From positions 2,604,001 through 2,668,000 of the forward strand of contig NZ_CP088251.1 in the NCBI RefSeq assembly GCF_021117405.1: 64,000 nt of DNA. Reading direction: 5' to 3'. Positions within the stretch are counted from its first letter, which is position 1; the number at the start of each line of letters is the position of its first letter. The notes beneath the pieces are model-generated. The model was not told the DNA's origin. It did no database searches and worked only from the letters and a program-made list of their open reading frames with translations. The DNA is from Frateuria edaphi (GTDB taxonomy: Bacteria; Pseudomonadota; Gammaproteobacteria; Xanthomonadales; Rhodanobacteraceae). Made by a program: the position numbers and the translations under genes. Below are positions 35,185 to 44,101 of this stretch, piece after piece.

Positions 35185-36378
35185 TCAGGCCAGCAGGCGT
35201 CGGACCGCCAGTTCCGGATCGGCTGCCATGACCCGGTTGCGGCCGGCATGCTTGGCCGCGTACAGCGCCGCGTCCGCGCGCCGCAGCAGGGCCGCCACAT
35301 CGTGCTCGCCCGGCTCGGCCGCGGCGGTACCGATCGACACGGTCAACTGCAGCAGATGCCCGTCGACCATCAACGGCGTGGACTCGACCGTGCCGCGGAT
35401 GCGCTCGGCCAGCACCAGCGCCTGCTCCAGGCTGGTATCGGGCGCCAGCACCACGAATTCCTCGCCGCCGATGCGCCCGATCACGTTGCCGGCCCGCAGC
35501 GTGGCCCGGATGCTGGCGACCAGTGCCAGCAGGACCTTGTCGCCGCCGCCATGGCCGAAGCGATCGTTGACGCTCTTGAAGTGGTCGGCGTCGATCATCA
35601 GCACGCCCAACGGCCGTCCTCCGCGGTTGACCTGGGACAGCATCCGGGTGGCGCTTTCGGTCAGGGCTAGGCGGTTCTTCACGCCGGTCAGCGAATCGAC
35701 CCTTGCCAGCAGGTGCAGCTCGCGCTGCAGCGTCTCGTTGTAGAGCAGCAGGAAACCGATACTGAGGAACAGCGGCTGCATGCCCGAGAGCAGCACGTAG
35801 AAATAATTGACCAGGGCCGGCTGGATGATGTCGGCCGGCGGGTTCAGGTCGAACCATAGCTGGCCGTTGCGCCACACCAGCAGCAGCGCCGAGGCCGAGC
35901 ACATGACCAGCAGCACCACTCGCGCCCGTGAACTGCGGCCGGGACCGCCGCTCAGCAGCGCCCACATGCGCAGGGCGATGTCGGCCATGATCGCCGCCGA
36001 TCCCCACAGCACGCGCACACGGTAGTCCGGCTCGACCACGCCGAACCAGGCCACGCCCAGCCAGCCGATCACGCCGATCGCCAGCGCCGTTCGCCAACGC
36101 AGCGGCGCGCCGAGCAGCATGCGCAATGCCACGACCGACATGCCCTGTGCCAGCAGGTTGAGCGCGTTGCCGCCCAGCACCAATTGCGCCGGGTGCAGCC
36201 AGACCTGCGCCGCCAGCATGCTCCAGCCGGCCGATTCGACCGCCAGCGCGCCCGCACGCAGCTTCAGGCTGGTGCGTGCCGAGCCCGGGCCGCCATGCGT
36301 GCCGGCCCAGAGCAGGACGGCCAGCACGAGCGACTGGACGGCACTGATCAGCGACAGCGTTTCGATATGCATGGGCAT
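35185..36378 (-). CDS. Membrane diguanylate cyclase (GGDEF)
   Basis: 397 residues. About six to seven helices in 10-215 form a membrane sensor region without a recognised ligand domain; a GGDEF domain follows with DSLTGVKNR, IDADHFKSVND and the active-site GGEEF at 304-308. The I-site RxxD is replaced by RAGN at 295-298, so product inhibition may be weak or absent. It makes c-di-GMP at the inner membrane; YajQ, a possible effector, lies nearby. Confidence 0.9.
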   Translation of the reverse strand: MPMHIETLSLISAVQSLVLAVLLWAGTHGGPGSARTSLKLRAGALAVESAGWSMLAAQVWLHPAQLVLGGNALNLLAQGMSVVALRMLLGAPLRWRTALAIGVIGWLGVAWFGVVEPDYRVRVLWGSAAIMADIALRMWALLSGGPGRSSRARVVLLVMCSASALLLVWRNGQLWFDLNPPADIIQPALVNYFYVLLSGMQPLFLSIGFLLLYNETLQRELHLLARVDSLTGVKNRLALTESATRMLSQVNRGGRPLGVLMIDADHFKSVNDRFGHGGGDKVLLALVASIRATLRAGNVIGRIGGEEFVVLAPDTSLEQALVLAERIRGTVESTPLMVDGHLLQLTVSIGTAAAEPGEHDVAALLRRADAALYAAKHAGRNRVMAADPELAVRRLLA

Positions 36379-36501
36379 GCTGGGCTCTCCCCCGCGCCCG
36401 AACGTGACGATGGCTCCCGCCGTGGATGTCGCGTCTCCGCGATGGGCGTCCCGGCTTGGTCGTCGCCCGTCGTATCGGCGCTGGCTGGCGCGACTTTAGC
36501 G

Positions 36502-36529
36502 TTGACAGCGAGGCCGAGTCCGTTACTTT
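36502..36529 (+). promoter_or_regulatory. Predicted sigma-70 promoter of the NERD-helicase gene
   Basis: TTGACA (36502-36507), 16-bp spacer, TACTTT (36524-36529), 28 bp before the start codon. Perfect -35 and a moderate -10. Confidence 0.5.
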
Positions 36530-36557
36530 CCACGCAAAACGCCCAAACGGATGCCGG

Positions 36558-38432
36558 ATGGCCACCCAGATCCCGACCCTCAACAGCTGCCTGCCCCGCA
36601 TGACCGCGGGCGAAAAGCGCTTCGCCCAGCGGCTGGAACAGAAGCTGGAGGACGACTACCTGCTCTGGTACGACGTGCCGGTGGGCCTGAAGCAGCGCCG
36701 CCCGGACTTCGTGGTATTCCACCCGCGCCGCGGCCTGCTGGTGCTGGAGGTGAAGGACTGGAAGGCCGAGACGATCCAGCACGCGGACAGCACGCAGTTC
36801 ACCCTGGTCACCGACCGCGGCCTGGTGAAGGAGAACCATCCGCTGCTGCAGGCGCGTGCGTACGCGCTGGAGATCGGCGTGGTGCTCGAGCGCGACCCCG
36901 CGCTGCGTTTCCCGGAAGGCCATCGCCATGCCGGCAAGATCATCATGCCGTGGGCCTGGGGCGTGGTGCTGGCCAACATCAGCCGCAAGCAGTTCGAGGA
37001 TGGCGGGCTGGACGCAGTGATCCCGCCGCACCTGGCGATCTGCCGCGACGAGTTCTACGAATCGGTCGAGTCGGAGGACTTCCAGGAGCGGCTGTGGGCG
37101 ATGTTCCCCTACGCCTTCCCGGTGGCCCTCACGCTGCCGCAGATCGACCGCGTGCGCTGGCACCTGTTTCCCGAACTGCGGGTGGAACCGGGCAGCGGGC
37201 AATTCGGCCTGTTCGGCCCGACCGAGGCGGCGGTGCGTCCGCTGCAGATTCCCGAGCTGGTCAAGGTAATGGACGCGCAGCAGGAACAGCTGGCGCGCTC
37301 GCTGGGCGACGAGCACCGGATCATCCACGGCGTGGCCGGCTCCGGAAAGACCATGATCCTGGGTTTCCGCGCCATGCAGCTGGCGCGCGCGATGAACCGG
37401 CCGATATTGATCCTCTGCTACAACAAGACGCTGGCCGCGCGGCTGGAGCAGTTGATCGGCGAGCGCGGCCTGGCCGACAAGGTGCAGGTCTACAACTTCC
37501 ACAAGTGGTGCCACAAGATGCTCACGGCTTACCACGTGGAGCTGCCGCCGAAAGGCTCGGACGGCTTCTTCGAGCAGATGGTCGAGCGGGTGATCGCCGG
37601 CGTCGACAAGGGCCAGATCCCGCGCTTCCAGTACGGTGCGGTGCTCGTCGACGAAGGCCACGACTTCGAGCCGGACTGGTACAAGCTGATCGTGCAGATG
37701 ATCGACCCGGCCACCAACTCGCTGCTGGTGCTCTACGACGACGCGCAGAACATCTATGGCAAGGCCGACCGTCGCAAGGTCAGCTGGAAGAGCCTCGGCG
37801 TGCAGGCGCAGGGCCGGACCACCATCCTCAAGCTCAACTACCGCAACACGCTGGAAATCCTGGCCGTCGCGCGCGGCTTCGCCAACGAGCTGCTCGATGC
37901 CCGCGCCGACGACGACGATGGCGTGCCGCTGATTGCCCCCGAGAGCGCCGGCCGCCGCGGCGCGGTGCCGGAGCTGATCCGCGTGGAAACCGCACCGGCG
38001 CAGCTCACCGTGCTGATCGCCCAACTGCGCGACGAACACGCGCACGGGCGGCCGTGGTCGGACATGGCGGTGATCTTCCGCAACCAGTGGGAGGGCGAGA
38101 AGCTCGCCGAGGCGCTGGCCCGCGAAGACATTCCCGGCCGGCTGGCCGAGGGCCGCGGCAAGGGCGCGCTGTTCGCCGTCGGCGACACGGTCAAGCTGGT
38201 GACCATGCATTCGAGCAAGGGACTGGAGTTCCCGTTCGTGATCATTCCCGGCCCGGGCTCGCTGCCCAAGGAAGGCAAGGACGAGGCCGAGGAAGCGCGC
38301 CTGCTCTACGTGGCGATGACCCGCGCGACCGAGCGGCTGCTGTTGATCCACCACGACGATTCGGTCTTCAGCAAGCGCATCCGCGACGCGATCAACCAGG
38401 TGCAGGATCAATTGGTGGCGCTACCGGCCTGA
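36558..38432 (+). CDS. NERD-domain superfamily I helicase
   Basis: 624 residues. The N-terminus is a nuclease-related (NERD) domain with the PD-(D/E)xK pattern: Asp50 in RRPDFVV, then Glu64 and Lys66 in LLVLEVKDW. A UvrD/Rep-type helicase follows: Walker A GVAGSGKT at 258-265, LVDEGHDF, LNYRNT and GLEFPFVIIPG and VAMTRA of the C-terminal lobe. It is a DNA processing or defence-type protein; targets are unknown. It stands alone under its own promoter, not in a known defence cluster. Confidence 0.88.
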   Translation: MATQIPTLNSCLPRMTAGEKRFAQRLEQKLEDDYLLWYDVPVGLKQRRPDFVVFHPRRGLLVLEVKDWKAETIQHADSTQFTLVTDRGLVKENHPLLQARAYALEIGVVLERDPALRFPEGHRHAGKIIMPWAWGVVLANISRKQFEDGGLDAVIPPHLAICRDEFYESVESEDFQERLWAMFPYAFPVALTLPQIDRVRWHLFPELRVEPGSGQFGLFGPTEAAVRPLQIPELVKVMDAQQEQLARSLGDEHRIIHGVAGSGKTMILGFRAMQLARAMNRPILILCYNKTLAARLEQLIGERGLADKVQVYNFHKWCHKMLTAYHVELPPKGSDGFFEQMVERVIAGVDKGQIPRFQYGAVLVDEGHDFEPDWYKLIVQMIDPATNSLLVLYDDAQNIYGKADRRKVSWKSLGVQAQGRTTILKLNYRNTLEILAVARGFANELLDARADDDDGVPLIAPESAGRRGAVPELIRVETAPAQLTVLIAQLRDEHAHGRPWSDMAVIFRNQWEGEKLAEALAREDIPGRLAEGRGKGALFAVGDTVKLVTMHSSKGLEFPFVIIPGPGSLPKEGKDEAEEARLLYVAMTRATERLLLIHHDDSVFSKRIRDAINQVQDQLVALPA

Positions 38433-38442
38433 CCGGTTGCAG

Positions 38443-38497
38443 GAGCGCGCCTTGGGTACGGCCGGAAGATGACGGTCGCGCCCAACGGCGCTCCTAC
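38443..38497. repeat. Family-C palindrome (copy 1)
   Basis: GCAGGAGCGCGCCTTGGG on the left and CGCCCAACGGCGCTCCTAC on the right form the long imperfect inverted repeat. A related element with a perfect 14-bp stem is at 61069. It lies just after the NERD-helicase stop. Confidence 0.6.
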
Positions 38498-38576
38498 AGG
38501 GGCTCCCATGCCTTTGGGCACACTCCCGCCCAGCTGGCAGCCGCTAGGCTGGGGCTTTCGCCCCAGGGGAATCACC

Positions 38577-40066
38577 GTGCGCAAGACCCTCCAGGCCACC
38601 CTGCTGGCCGCCTCGCTGCTGGCCGGCTTTACCGTCCCTGCCTTCGCTGCCGACAAGCCTGCCGCCGACGCCAGCCACGACGACTTTCACCTGCCGCCCT
38701 TCCCCGCCGACGCGCACGTGCAGCAGACCGCGCAGATCGACGGGCGCACGCTCAGGTACACCGTCACCGTCGGCTCGCTGCCGGTGCGCGACGCGAAGGG
38801 CAACACCGTGGCCGAGGTGGTCTACACCGCCTACAACATGGGCGGCGCCGACCGTCCGGTGACCTTCGCGCTCAACGGCGGCCCGGGCGCCTCGTCGGTG
38901 TACCTCAACCTTGGCGCGATCGGCCCCAAGCGCGTGGACTTCGGCGTCGAGGGCGACAACCCGTCCGATCCGGCCACCCTGCACGACAACCCCGGCAGCT
39001 GGTTGCCCTTCACCGACCTGGTGTTCATCGACCCGGTCGGCACCGGCTTCAGCCGCGCGCTGGTGGAGGACAAGAAGGCCACCGAGCTCTTCTACAGCAC
39101 CGACAACGACATCAAGTACCTCTCGCGCATCGTCTACGACTGGCTGGTGAGAACGGCCGCCTGCAGTCGCCCAAGTACCTGGTCGGCGAGAGCTACGGCG
39201 GCTTCCGCGGTCCGCGCATCACCGATTACCTGCAGACCCAGCTCGGCGTGGCGATGAAGGGCGTGGTGCTGGTCTCGCCCTACCTGGACCCGGCCGCCTC
39301 CAACGACGAGAACGTCTCGCCGCTGCCGTGGATGCTGACCCTGCCTTCGATCGCGGCGGCGCACCTGGAGCGCGAGCACAAATTCAGCCCCGAAGCGATG
39401 GCGCAGGTGATCGAGTACACCCGCGGCGAGTACGCCACCGACCTGATGCGCGGCCGCTCCGATCCGCAGGCGACCGAGCGGGTGATCAGTAAGGTCACCG
39501 AGCTGACCGGCCTGGACCCGCTGTTCGTGCGCCGCTCCGGTGGGCGCCTGGAGACGCAGGCCTACCTGCGCGAGGTCTACCGCGCGCAGGGCAAGCTGGG
39601 CAGCCGCTACGACTCCAATGTCACCGCGTGGGATCCCTTCCCCTACGCGCCTCGCCAGCGCACCGGCGACCCGATCCTCAACGGCATCATCGCGCCGACC
39701 ACCACGGCGATGGTCGACTTCGTCACCCGCACCGTGGGCTGGAAGTACTCCGGCCGCTACAACGCGCTCAGCTACGACGTGAACCGCCTGTGGCACGAGG
39801 ACGATGACGCCATCGAGGGCTCGGTCTCGCAGCTGCGCGAATCCGTGGCCAACGATCCGGGCCTGCGCGTACTGATCGCGCACGGGTGGGACGATCTCTC
39901 CTGCCCGTTCATGGCCTCGGTGCTGATCGTCGACCAGATGCCGCCGATGGGCGACCCGACCCGCGTGCAGGTCAGGGAGTATCCCGGCGGCCACATGTTC
40001 TACGCCCGTCCGGACAGCCAGGCGGCGCTGCTGAAGGACGTCAAGGCGCTCTACGGCGCCCGCTGA
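38577..40066 (+). pseudogene. Peptidase S10 serine carboxypeptidase, interrupted by a 1-base frameshift
   Basis: About 496 codons of a secreted serine carboxypeptidase. The first frame, from GTG at 38577 (AGGGGA ahead), has a signal peptide (AFA at about 21), FALNGGPGASSVYLN and FIDPVGTGFSR. At about 39149-39151, in CTGGTGAGAAC, one base is missing; the other frame then continues with LQSPKYLVGESYGGFRGP (nucleophile serine), IAHGWDDLSCPF and GGHMFYARP to the stop at 40066. As written, the first frame ends at 39257 and gives a protein without the catalytic serine. Restoring one base joins the two. It may be a real lesion or a sequencing error. Confidence 0.8.
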
Positions 40067-40076
40067 TTGATGTAGC

Positions 40077-40105
40077 TTGGGGTGCGCCAGACGAGCGCAT
40101 CCCAA
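40077..40105. repeat. Short palindrome upstream of the Rieske oxygenase gene
   Basis: TTGGGGTGCGC (40077-40087), 7-base loop, GCGCATCCCAA (40095-40105); one mismatch. It may be another dispersed palindrome or the terminator of the peptidase gene. Confidence 0.5.
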
Positions 40106-40125
40106 CCACCATCGGTGCCCTGCCA

Positions 40126-41205
40126 ATGACCGAGCTGCTCACGCCCGACCTCCTCGCCGCCCAGCCGCTCGATCACGCGTGCGCGCTTTCGGCGCGTTGC
40201 TACACCGATCCGCGCATGCCGGCGCTCGATGCCCGGTCCGTGTTCGCGAAGAGCTGGCAGCTGGTCTGCCACCAGTCGCAGCTGGCGGGCGTCGGCGACC
40301 ACCTGGTCACCGCCATCGCCGGCCTGCCGATCGTCGTCGTGCGCAGCGACGAGACCACCCTCCGCGCCTTCCACAACGTGTGCCGCCATCGCGCCGGGCC
40401 GGTCGCCAGTTGCGATGGCAAGGGCGCGACCGCGTTGCGCTGCCGCTACCACGGCTGGACCTACGGCCTGGACGGGGTCCTGCGCGGTGCGCCGGAGATG
40501 GGTCGCACGCCCGACTTCGATCCCTCGACGATCCGGCTGCCCGAGGCACGCGTGCAGGTGTGGCAGGGCTTGGTCTTCGTCGCCACTGGCGAGGCGCCAC
40601 CGTTCGCCGAATTCGTCGAAGGCATTGATGCGCGCCTGGGCGAAGGCCGCTCGCTGGCCGGCTTCGAGTTCCATCACCGCGCCAGCTGGGAAGTGGCCTG
40701 CAACTGGAAGGTGTACGTGGACAACTACCTGGAGGGCTACCACGTGCCGCACATCCATCCGGGCTTGAACAGCGTGCTGGACTACCGCAGCTACGTCACC
40801 GAGACCGCGCGGTGGTACTCCTACCAGTTCAGCCCGCTGGAAAGCGCCGACGAGCTCTACGGCAGTGGCGAGGCGCTGTACTACTTCCTCTATCCCAACA
40901 CCATGCTCAACATCCTGCCCGGCCGCCTGCAGACCAACCGCGTGCTGCCGCTGGGCGTGGACCGCTGCCGCGTGGAATTCGACTTCTACTATGCCCCGGA
41001 CACGAGCGACGAAGGCCGCGCCCGGCGCGAGCGCGACATCGCCTTCAGCGACGAGGTGCAGGACGAGGACGTGACCATCTGCGAGGACGTGCAGCGCGGG
41101 CTGGCATCCGGCTCCTACGAAAGCGGTCGCCTCAACCCGCTGCGCGAGAACGCGGTCCACCATTTCCACGAACTGCTGCGCCGCGCCTACCGCGAGCACG
41201 CGTGA
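40126..41205 (+). CDS. Rieske non-heme iron oxygenase, alpha-subunit type
   Basis: 359 residues. Rieske 2Fe-2S cluster ligands Cys86/His88 (CRHRAG) and Cys106/His109 (CRYHGW), and mononuclear iron ligands His206 and His209 or His211 in NYLEGYHVPHIHPGL. The SRPBCC domain resembles choline monooxygenase-like and glycine-betaine-type oxygenases. The substrate is not evident. Its stop overlaps the start of an amino-acid permease gene (GTGA), which points to uptake and oxidation of an amino-acid-like or betaine-like compound. A separate reductase gene is not present next to it. Confidence 0.88.
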   Translation: MTELLTPDLLAAQPLDHACALSARCYTDPRMPALDARSVFAKSWQLVCHQSQLAGVGDHLVTAIAGLPIVVVRSDETTLRAFHNVCRHRAGPVASCDGKGATALRCRYHGWTYGLDGVLRGAPEMGRTPDFDPSTIRLPEARVQVWQGLVFVATGEAPPFAEFVEGIDARLGEGRSLAGFEFHHRASWEVACNWKVYVDNYLEGYHVPHIHPGLNSVLDYRSYVTETARWYSYQFSPLESADELYGSGEALYYFLYPNTMLNILPGRLQTNRVLPLGVDRCRVEFDFYYAPDTSDEGRARRERDIAFSDEVQDEDVTICEDVQRGLASGSYESGRLNPLRENAVHHFHELLRRAYREHA

Positions 41206-42500
41206 GCAACCCCTCCGCCGCGGCTTCACGACCGCTTGGCCAACTGGCGCTGATCGCCCTGGTGGTCGGCAACATGATCGGCTCGGGCGTGTTCCTGCTG
41301 CCCGCGGCGCTGGCGCCGTATGGCGCGGCGAGCCTGCTGGGCTGGGCGCTGACGCTCGCCGGCGCGCTGCTGCTGGCACTGGTGTACGCCTGGCTGGCGC
41401 GCGCGATCCGCAACCACGGCGGCGCCTACGGCTATGCGCGACGTGCGTTCGGCGACGGCATCGGCTTCGTGGTCGCGTGGAGCTACTGGGTCTGCACCTG
41501 GAGCGCCAACGCGGCGATCGCGGTGGCCTTCGCCGGCAGCCTCGGCGCGCTGTGGCCGGCCGCCACCGCCACGCCGGCTCTCTCCGCAGGCTGCGCGCTG
41601 GGCGCGTTGTGGCTGTGCACCGCGGTGAACCTGGCCGGCGTGCGCGAGGCGGCGCGCATGCAGATGCTCACCACCCTGCTCAAGCTGGTCCCGCTGGTAC
41701 TGTTCGGTGTGGTCGGGCTGGGCTGGGTGCATGCCGGCGCCTATCGGCCGTTCAATCCGAGCGGCCTGCCGCTGCTGGGCGTCACCACCTCGGTGGCCGC
41801 ACTCACGTTGTGGGCCATGCTCGGCTTCGAGGCGGCCACCGTGCCGACCGGCGTCGTGCGCGACCCGGAACGCACGGTGCCGCGCGCCACCGTGATCGGC
41901 ATGCTGGTCGCCGGGCTGGCCACGATGCTCGCCTGCACGGTGGTGATCGGACTGCTGCCGCCGGACGAACTGCGCCGCTCCGCCGCACCGATGATCGCCG
42001 CGGCGGCGCGCGTGTGGGGACCGGCCGCGGGCCTCGCACTGGCCGCCGTGGCGACGATCTCCTGCTTCGGCGCGCTCAACGGCTGGGTCCTGCTGCAGGC
42101 GCAGACGCCACTGGCCGCGGCCCAGGATGGCCTGTTCCCGGCGCGCTTCGCCCGGCTCGACGCGCGCGGCACGCCGGCCTTTGGCCTGGTCGTGGGCAGC
42201 GGCCTTGCCAGCGCGCTGATCGTGGCCAACTACAGCCGCACGCTGGTCGCGCTGTTCACCTTCTCGATCCTGCTGTCCACCGCCACCACGCTGCTGCCCT
42301 ACGTGGTGAGCGTGCTGGCATGGTGGCGGATCGAGCCCGCCGCACGGTGGTGGCGGCGGCTGGTCGCCGCTGGCGCGCTCGCCTATGCGCTGTGGGCGCT
42401 GGCCGGCACGGGCATCGAGTCGCTGATGTGGGCGGGCGTGCTGGTGGCGATGGGCCTGCCGGTGCTGCTGTGGCAGCGCCGGCGGTCGGCCATCCCGTAA
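41202..42500 (+). CDS. Amino-acid permease, APC superfamily
   Basis: 432 residues, about twelve helices. LIALVVGNMIGSGVFLLPAAL is the APC helix-1 signature, with GGAYGYARRAFGD after helix 2; the overall layout resembles the arginine-agmatine antiporter AdiC and related APA transporters. Start is GTG at 41202, overlapping the Rieske gene, so translationally coupled. Substrate unknown. Confidence 0.86.
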   Translation: MSNPSAAASRPLGQLALIALVVGNMIGSGVFLLPAALAPYGAASLLGWALTLAGALLLALVYAWLARAIRNHGGAYGYARRAFGDGIGFVVAWSYWVCTWSANAAIAVAFAGSLGALWPAATATPALSAGCALGALWLCTAVNLAGVREAARMQMLTTLLKLVPLVLFGVVGLGWVHAGAYRPFNPSGLPLLGVTTSVAALTLWAMLGFEAATVPTGVVRDPERTVPRATVIGMLVAGLATMLACTVVIGLLPPDELRRSAAPMIAAAARVWGPAAGLALAAVATISCFGALNGWVLLQAQTPLAAAQDGLFPARFARLDARGTPAFGLVVGSGLASALIVANYSRTLVALFTFSILLSTATTLLPYVVSVLAWWRIEPAARWWRRLVAAGALAYALWALAGTGIESLMWAGVLVAMGLPVLLWQRRRSAIP

Positions 42501-42506
42501 GCGGCG

Positions 42507-43397
42507 CTATGGCGTCGCGGCCTGCCAGCGCAGCCAGTCGATGACCGCCGCGACCGCGGGGCGCGGTCGCGTGCCGTCGGCGCGCACGATCCAGTAGGCG
42601 GCATCCAGCGGTATCTCCAGCGCACCAAACGGGCGCACCAGGGTCCCGGCCGCGAGTTCTTCGGCCACCAGGCGATGGCGCGCCAGCGCCACGCCCTGTC
42701 CCTGCTGCGCGGCGCGCAGTACCAGGTCCGAGGACGCATAGCGCGCGCCACCGTGCAGCGACAGCCGGGACGGCCCGTGCTCCCGACGCCACGATTCCCA
42801 CGCCGCCTGCGGGTCGCGGTCGTGCAGCAGGCGCAATCCGGCCAGCTGGGCGGGCCGCGAGGGGCGGCCGTGGTCCTGCCAGTAGGCAGGGCTCATCACC
42901 GGGTACAGCGCGTCGCCCATCCAGGGCTCGCAGTGCAGCTCCGGCCAGGGGCCCTGCCCCATGCGCAACGCGACGTCCATGCGACCATCGGTGAAACCCT
43001 CCAGCTTCTGGTCGACCAGCACCGACAGCTCGATCTTCGGATGCGCCTTCTCGAACGCCGGCAACCGGGGAAGCAGCCAGCGGATCGCGAACGAGGGCGT
43101 GGTCGACAGCGCGACCGCATGCGCCGGGCGCGCCTCCCGCAACACCGCCACGGCACGTTCGATCTCGCCCAGGCCTGCGCATACGGCCCGCCCCAGCGCC
43201 TCGCCTTGCGGCGTGAACGCCAGTCCCGCGCGGCCTGCGCCGGCATGCAGCAGTGGCACGCCCAGCCAGCGGTCGAGCTCGCGCAGATGACGGCTCACCG
43301 ACGAATGGGCCATGCCCAGCTCCCGCGCCGCGGCGCGCACGCCACGGTGCTGGTAGACCAGGGCGAAGGCGCGCAGCGCGTTGAGGGGCAGATCCAT
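42507..43397 (-). CDS. LysR-family transcriptional regulator (GcvA-like)
   Basis: 296 residues. Winged helix at 1-60 (LNALRAFALVYQHRGVRAAARELGMAHSSVSRHLRELD) and an effector domain with the GcvA-like LSTTPSFAIRWLLPRL and MDVALRMG. Divergent from a LysE-type exporter 95 bp away, so it probably controls that gene and itself. An inverted repeat overlaps its start codon. Confidence 0.9.
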   Translation of the reverse strand: MDLPLNALRAFALVYQHRGVRAAARELGMAHSSVSRHLRELDRWLGVPLLHAGAGRAGLAFTPQGEALGRAVCAGLGEIERAVAVLREARPAHAVALSTTPSFAIRWLLPRLPAFEKAHPKIELSVLVDQKLEGFTDGRMDVALRMGQGPWPELHCEPWMGDALYPVMSPAYWQDHGRPSRPAQLAGLRLLHDRDPQAAWESWRREHGPSRLSLHGGARYASSDLVLRAAQQGQGVALARHRLVAEELAAGTLVRPFGALEIPLDAAYWIVRADGTRPRPAVAAVIDWLRWQAATP

Positions 43398-43457
43398 GGT
43401 CGGAATTCTAGACCATAGCCGGCACCCTTCCGACCAGCGAAAAGCGCCAGGCTATGG
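43396..43457. promoter_or_regulatory. Palindromic operator candidates between lysR and lysE-type gene
   Basis: ATGGTC (43396-43401), 9 bases, GACCAT (43411-43416) is a perfect inverted repeat overlapping the lysR start codon. CCATAGCC (43413-43420) and GGCTATGG (43450-43457) form a second, wider one. LysR proteins bind paired palindromic sites of this kind in divergent promoters. Confidence 0.5.
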
Positions 43458-43492
43458 ATGCTGCCCGATGGCAGCGACGCCACGGGAACGCC

Positions 43493-44083
43493 ATGCACGA
43501 CCTGTTCGCCTGCGCCGGCCTGCTGCTAGCCGCCGCGATCACGCCCGGACCGAACAACCTGGTCGTGCTGCACGAGGCCGGCCACGGCGGCGTGCGCGCG
43601 GCCGCCGGCGCGATCGGTGGCATCGTGCTCGGCGGACTGGCCCTGCTTGCCGTGGTCGCGACCGGTGCCGGTGCACTGCTGTCGACGCACGCCACGCTGC
43701 GCGCGTCGCTCGCGGCGCTCGGGGCGGCCTACATGGCATGGCTTGGCGTGCGCCTGTTGGGGAGCACGTCCGGTCGCGCATCCGCCGACGCGATGGCGCT
43801 GCCGACAAGTGCGCTCGGCCTGTTCGGTTTCCAGTTCCTCAACCCCAAGGGCTGGGCGATGGTGACAACGGTCGTCGCCGCCCGGCCCGCCGCCGATGCG
43901 GCCGGTTATCTGCCGCTCGTCGTGCTTTTCACCGCCATCCCGCTGGCCTGCCTGCTGTTGTGGAGCTTCGCTGGCCGACGGCTCGCCGTGCACCTGGCGC
44001 GTCCGCGTTCGCGGCGGCGCATCGATGCCGCCATGGGCGTGCTGCTGCTTGCCAGCGCGGCGTTGCTGCTCATCGACCTTTGA
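43493..44083 (+). CDS. LysE/RhtB-family exporter
   Basis: 196 residues with five or six helices; AAAITPGPNNLVVLHEAGHGG near the N-terminus is the LysE/RhtB signature, and FQFLNPKGWAM the second. Exports amino acids or derivatives; which one is unknown. The ATG at 43493 gives the family N-terminus; another in-frame ATG at 43454 would add 13 basic residues and is less likely. Regulated presumably by the divergent LysR. Confidence 0.88.
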   Translation: MHDLFACAGLLLAAAITPGPNNLVVLHEAGHGGVRAAAGAIGGIVLGGLALLAVVATGAGALLSTHATLRASLAALGAAYMAWLGVRLLGSTSGRASADAMALPTSALGLFGFQFLNPKGWAMVTTVVAARPAADAAGYLPLVVLFTAIPLACLLLWSFAGRRLAVHLARPRSRRRIDAAMGVLLLASAALLLIDL

Positions 44084-44101
44084 CTCCTGGAGAGAACGTC
44101 C

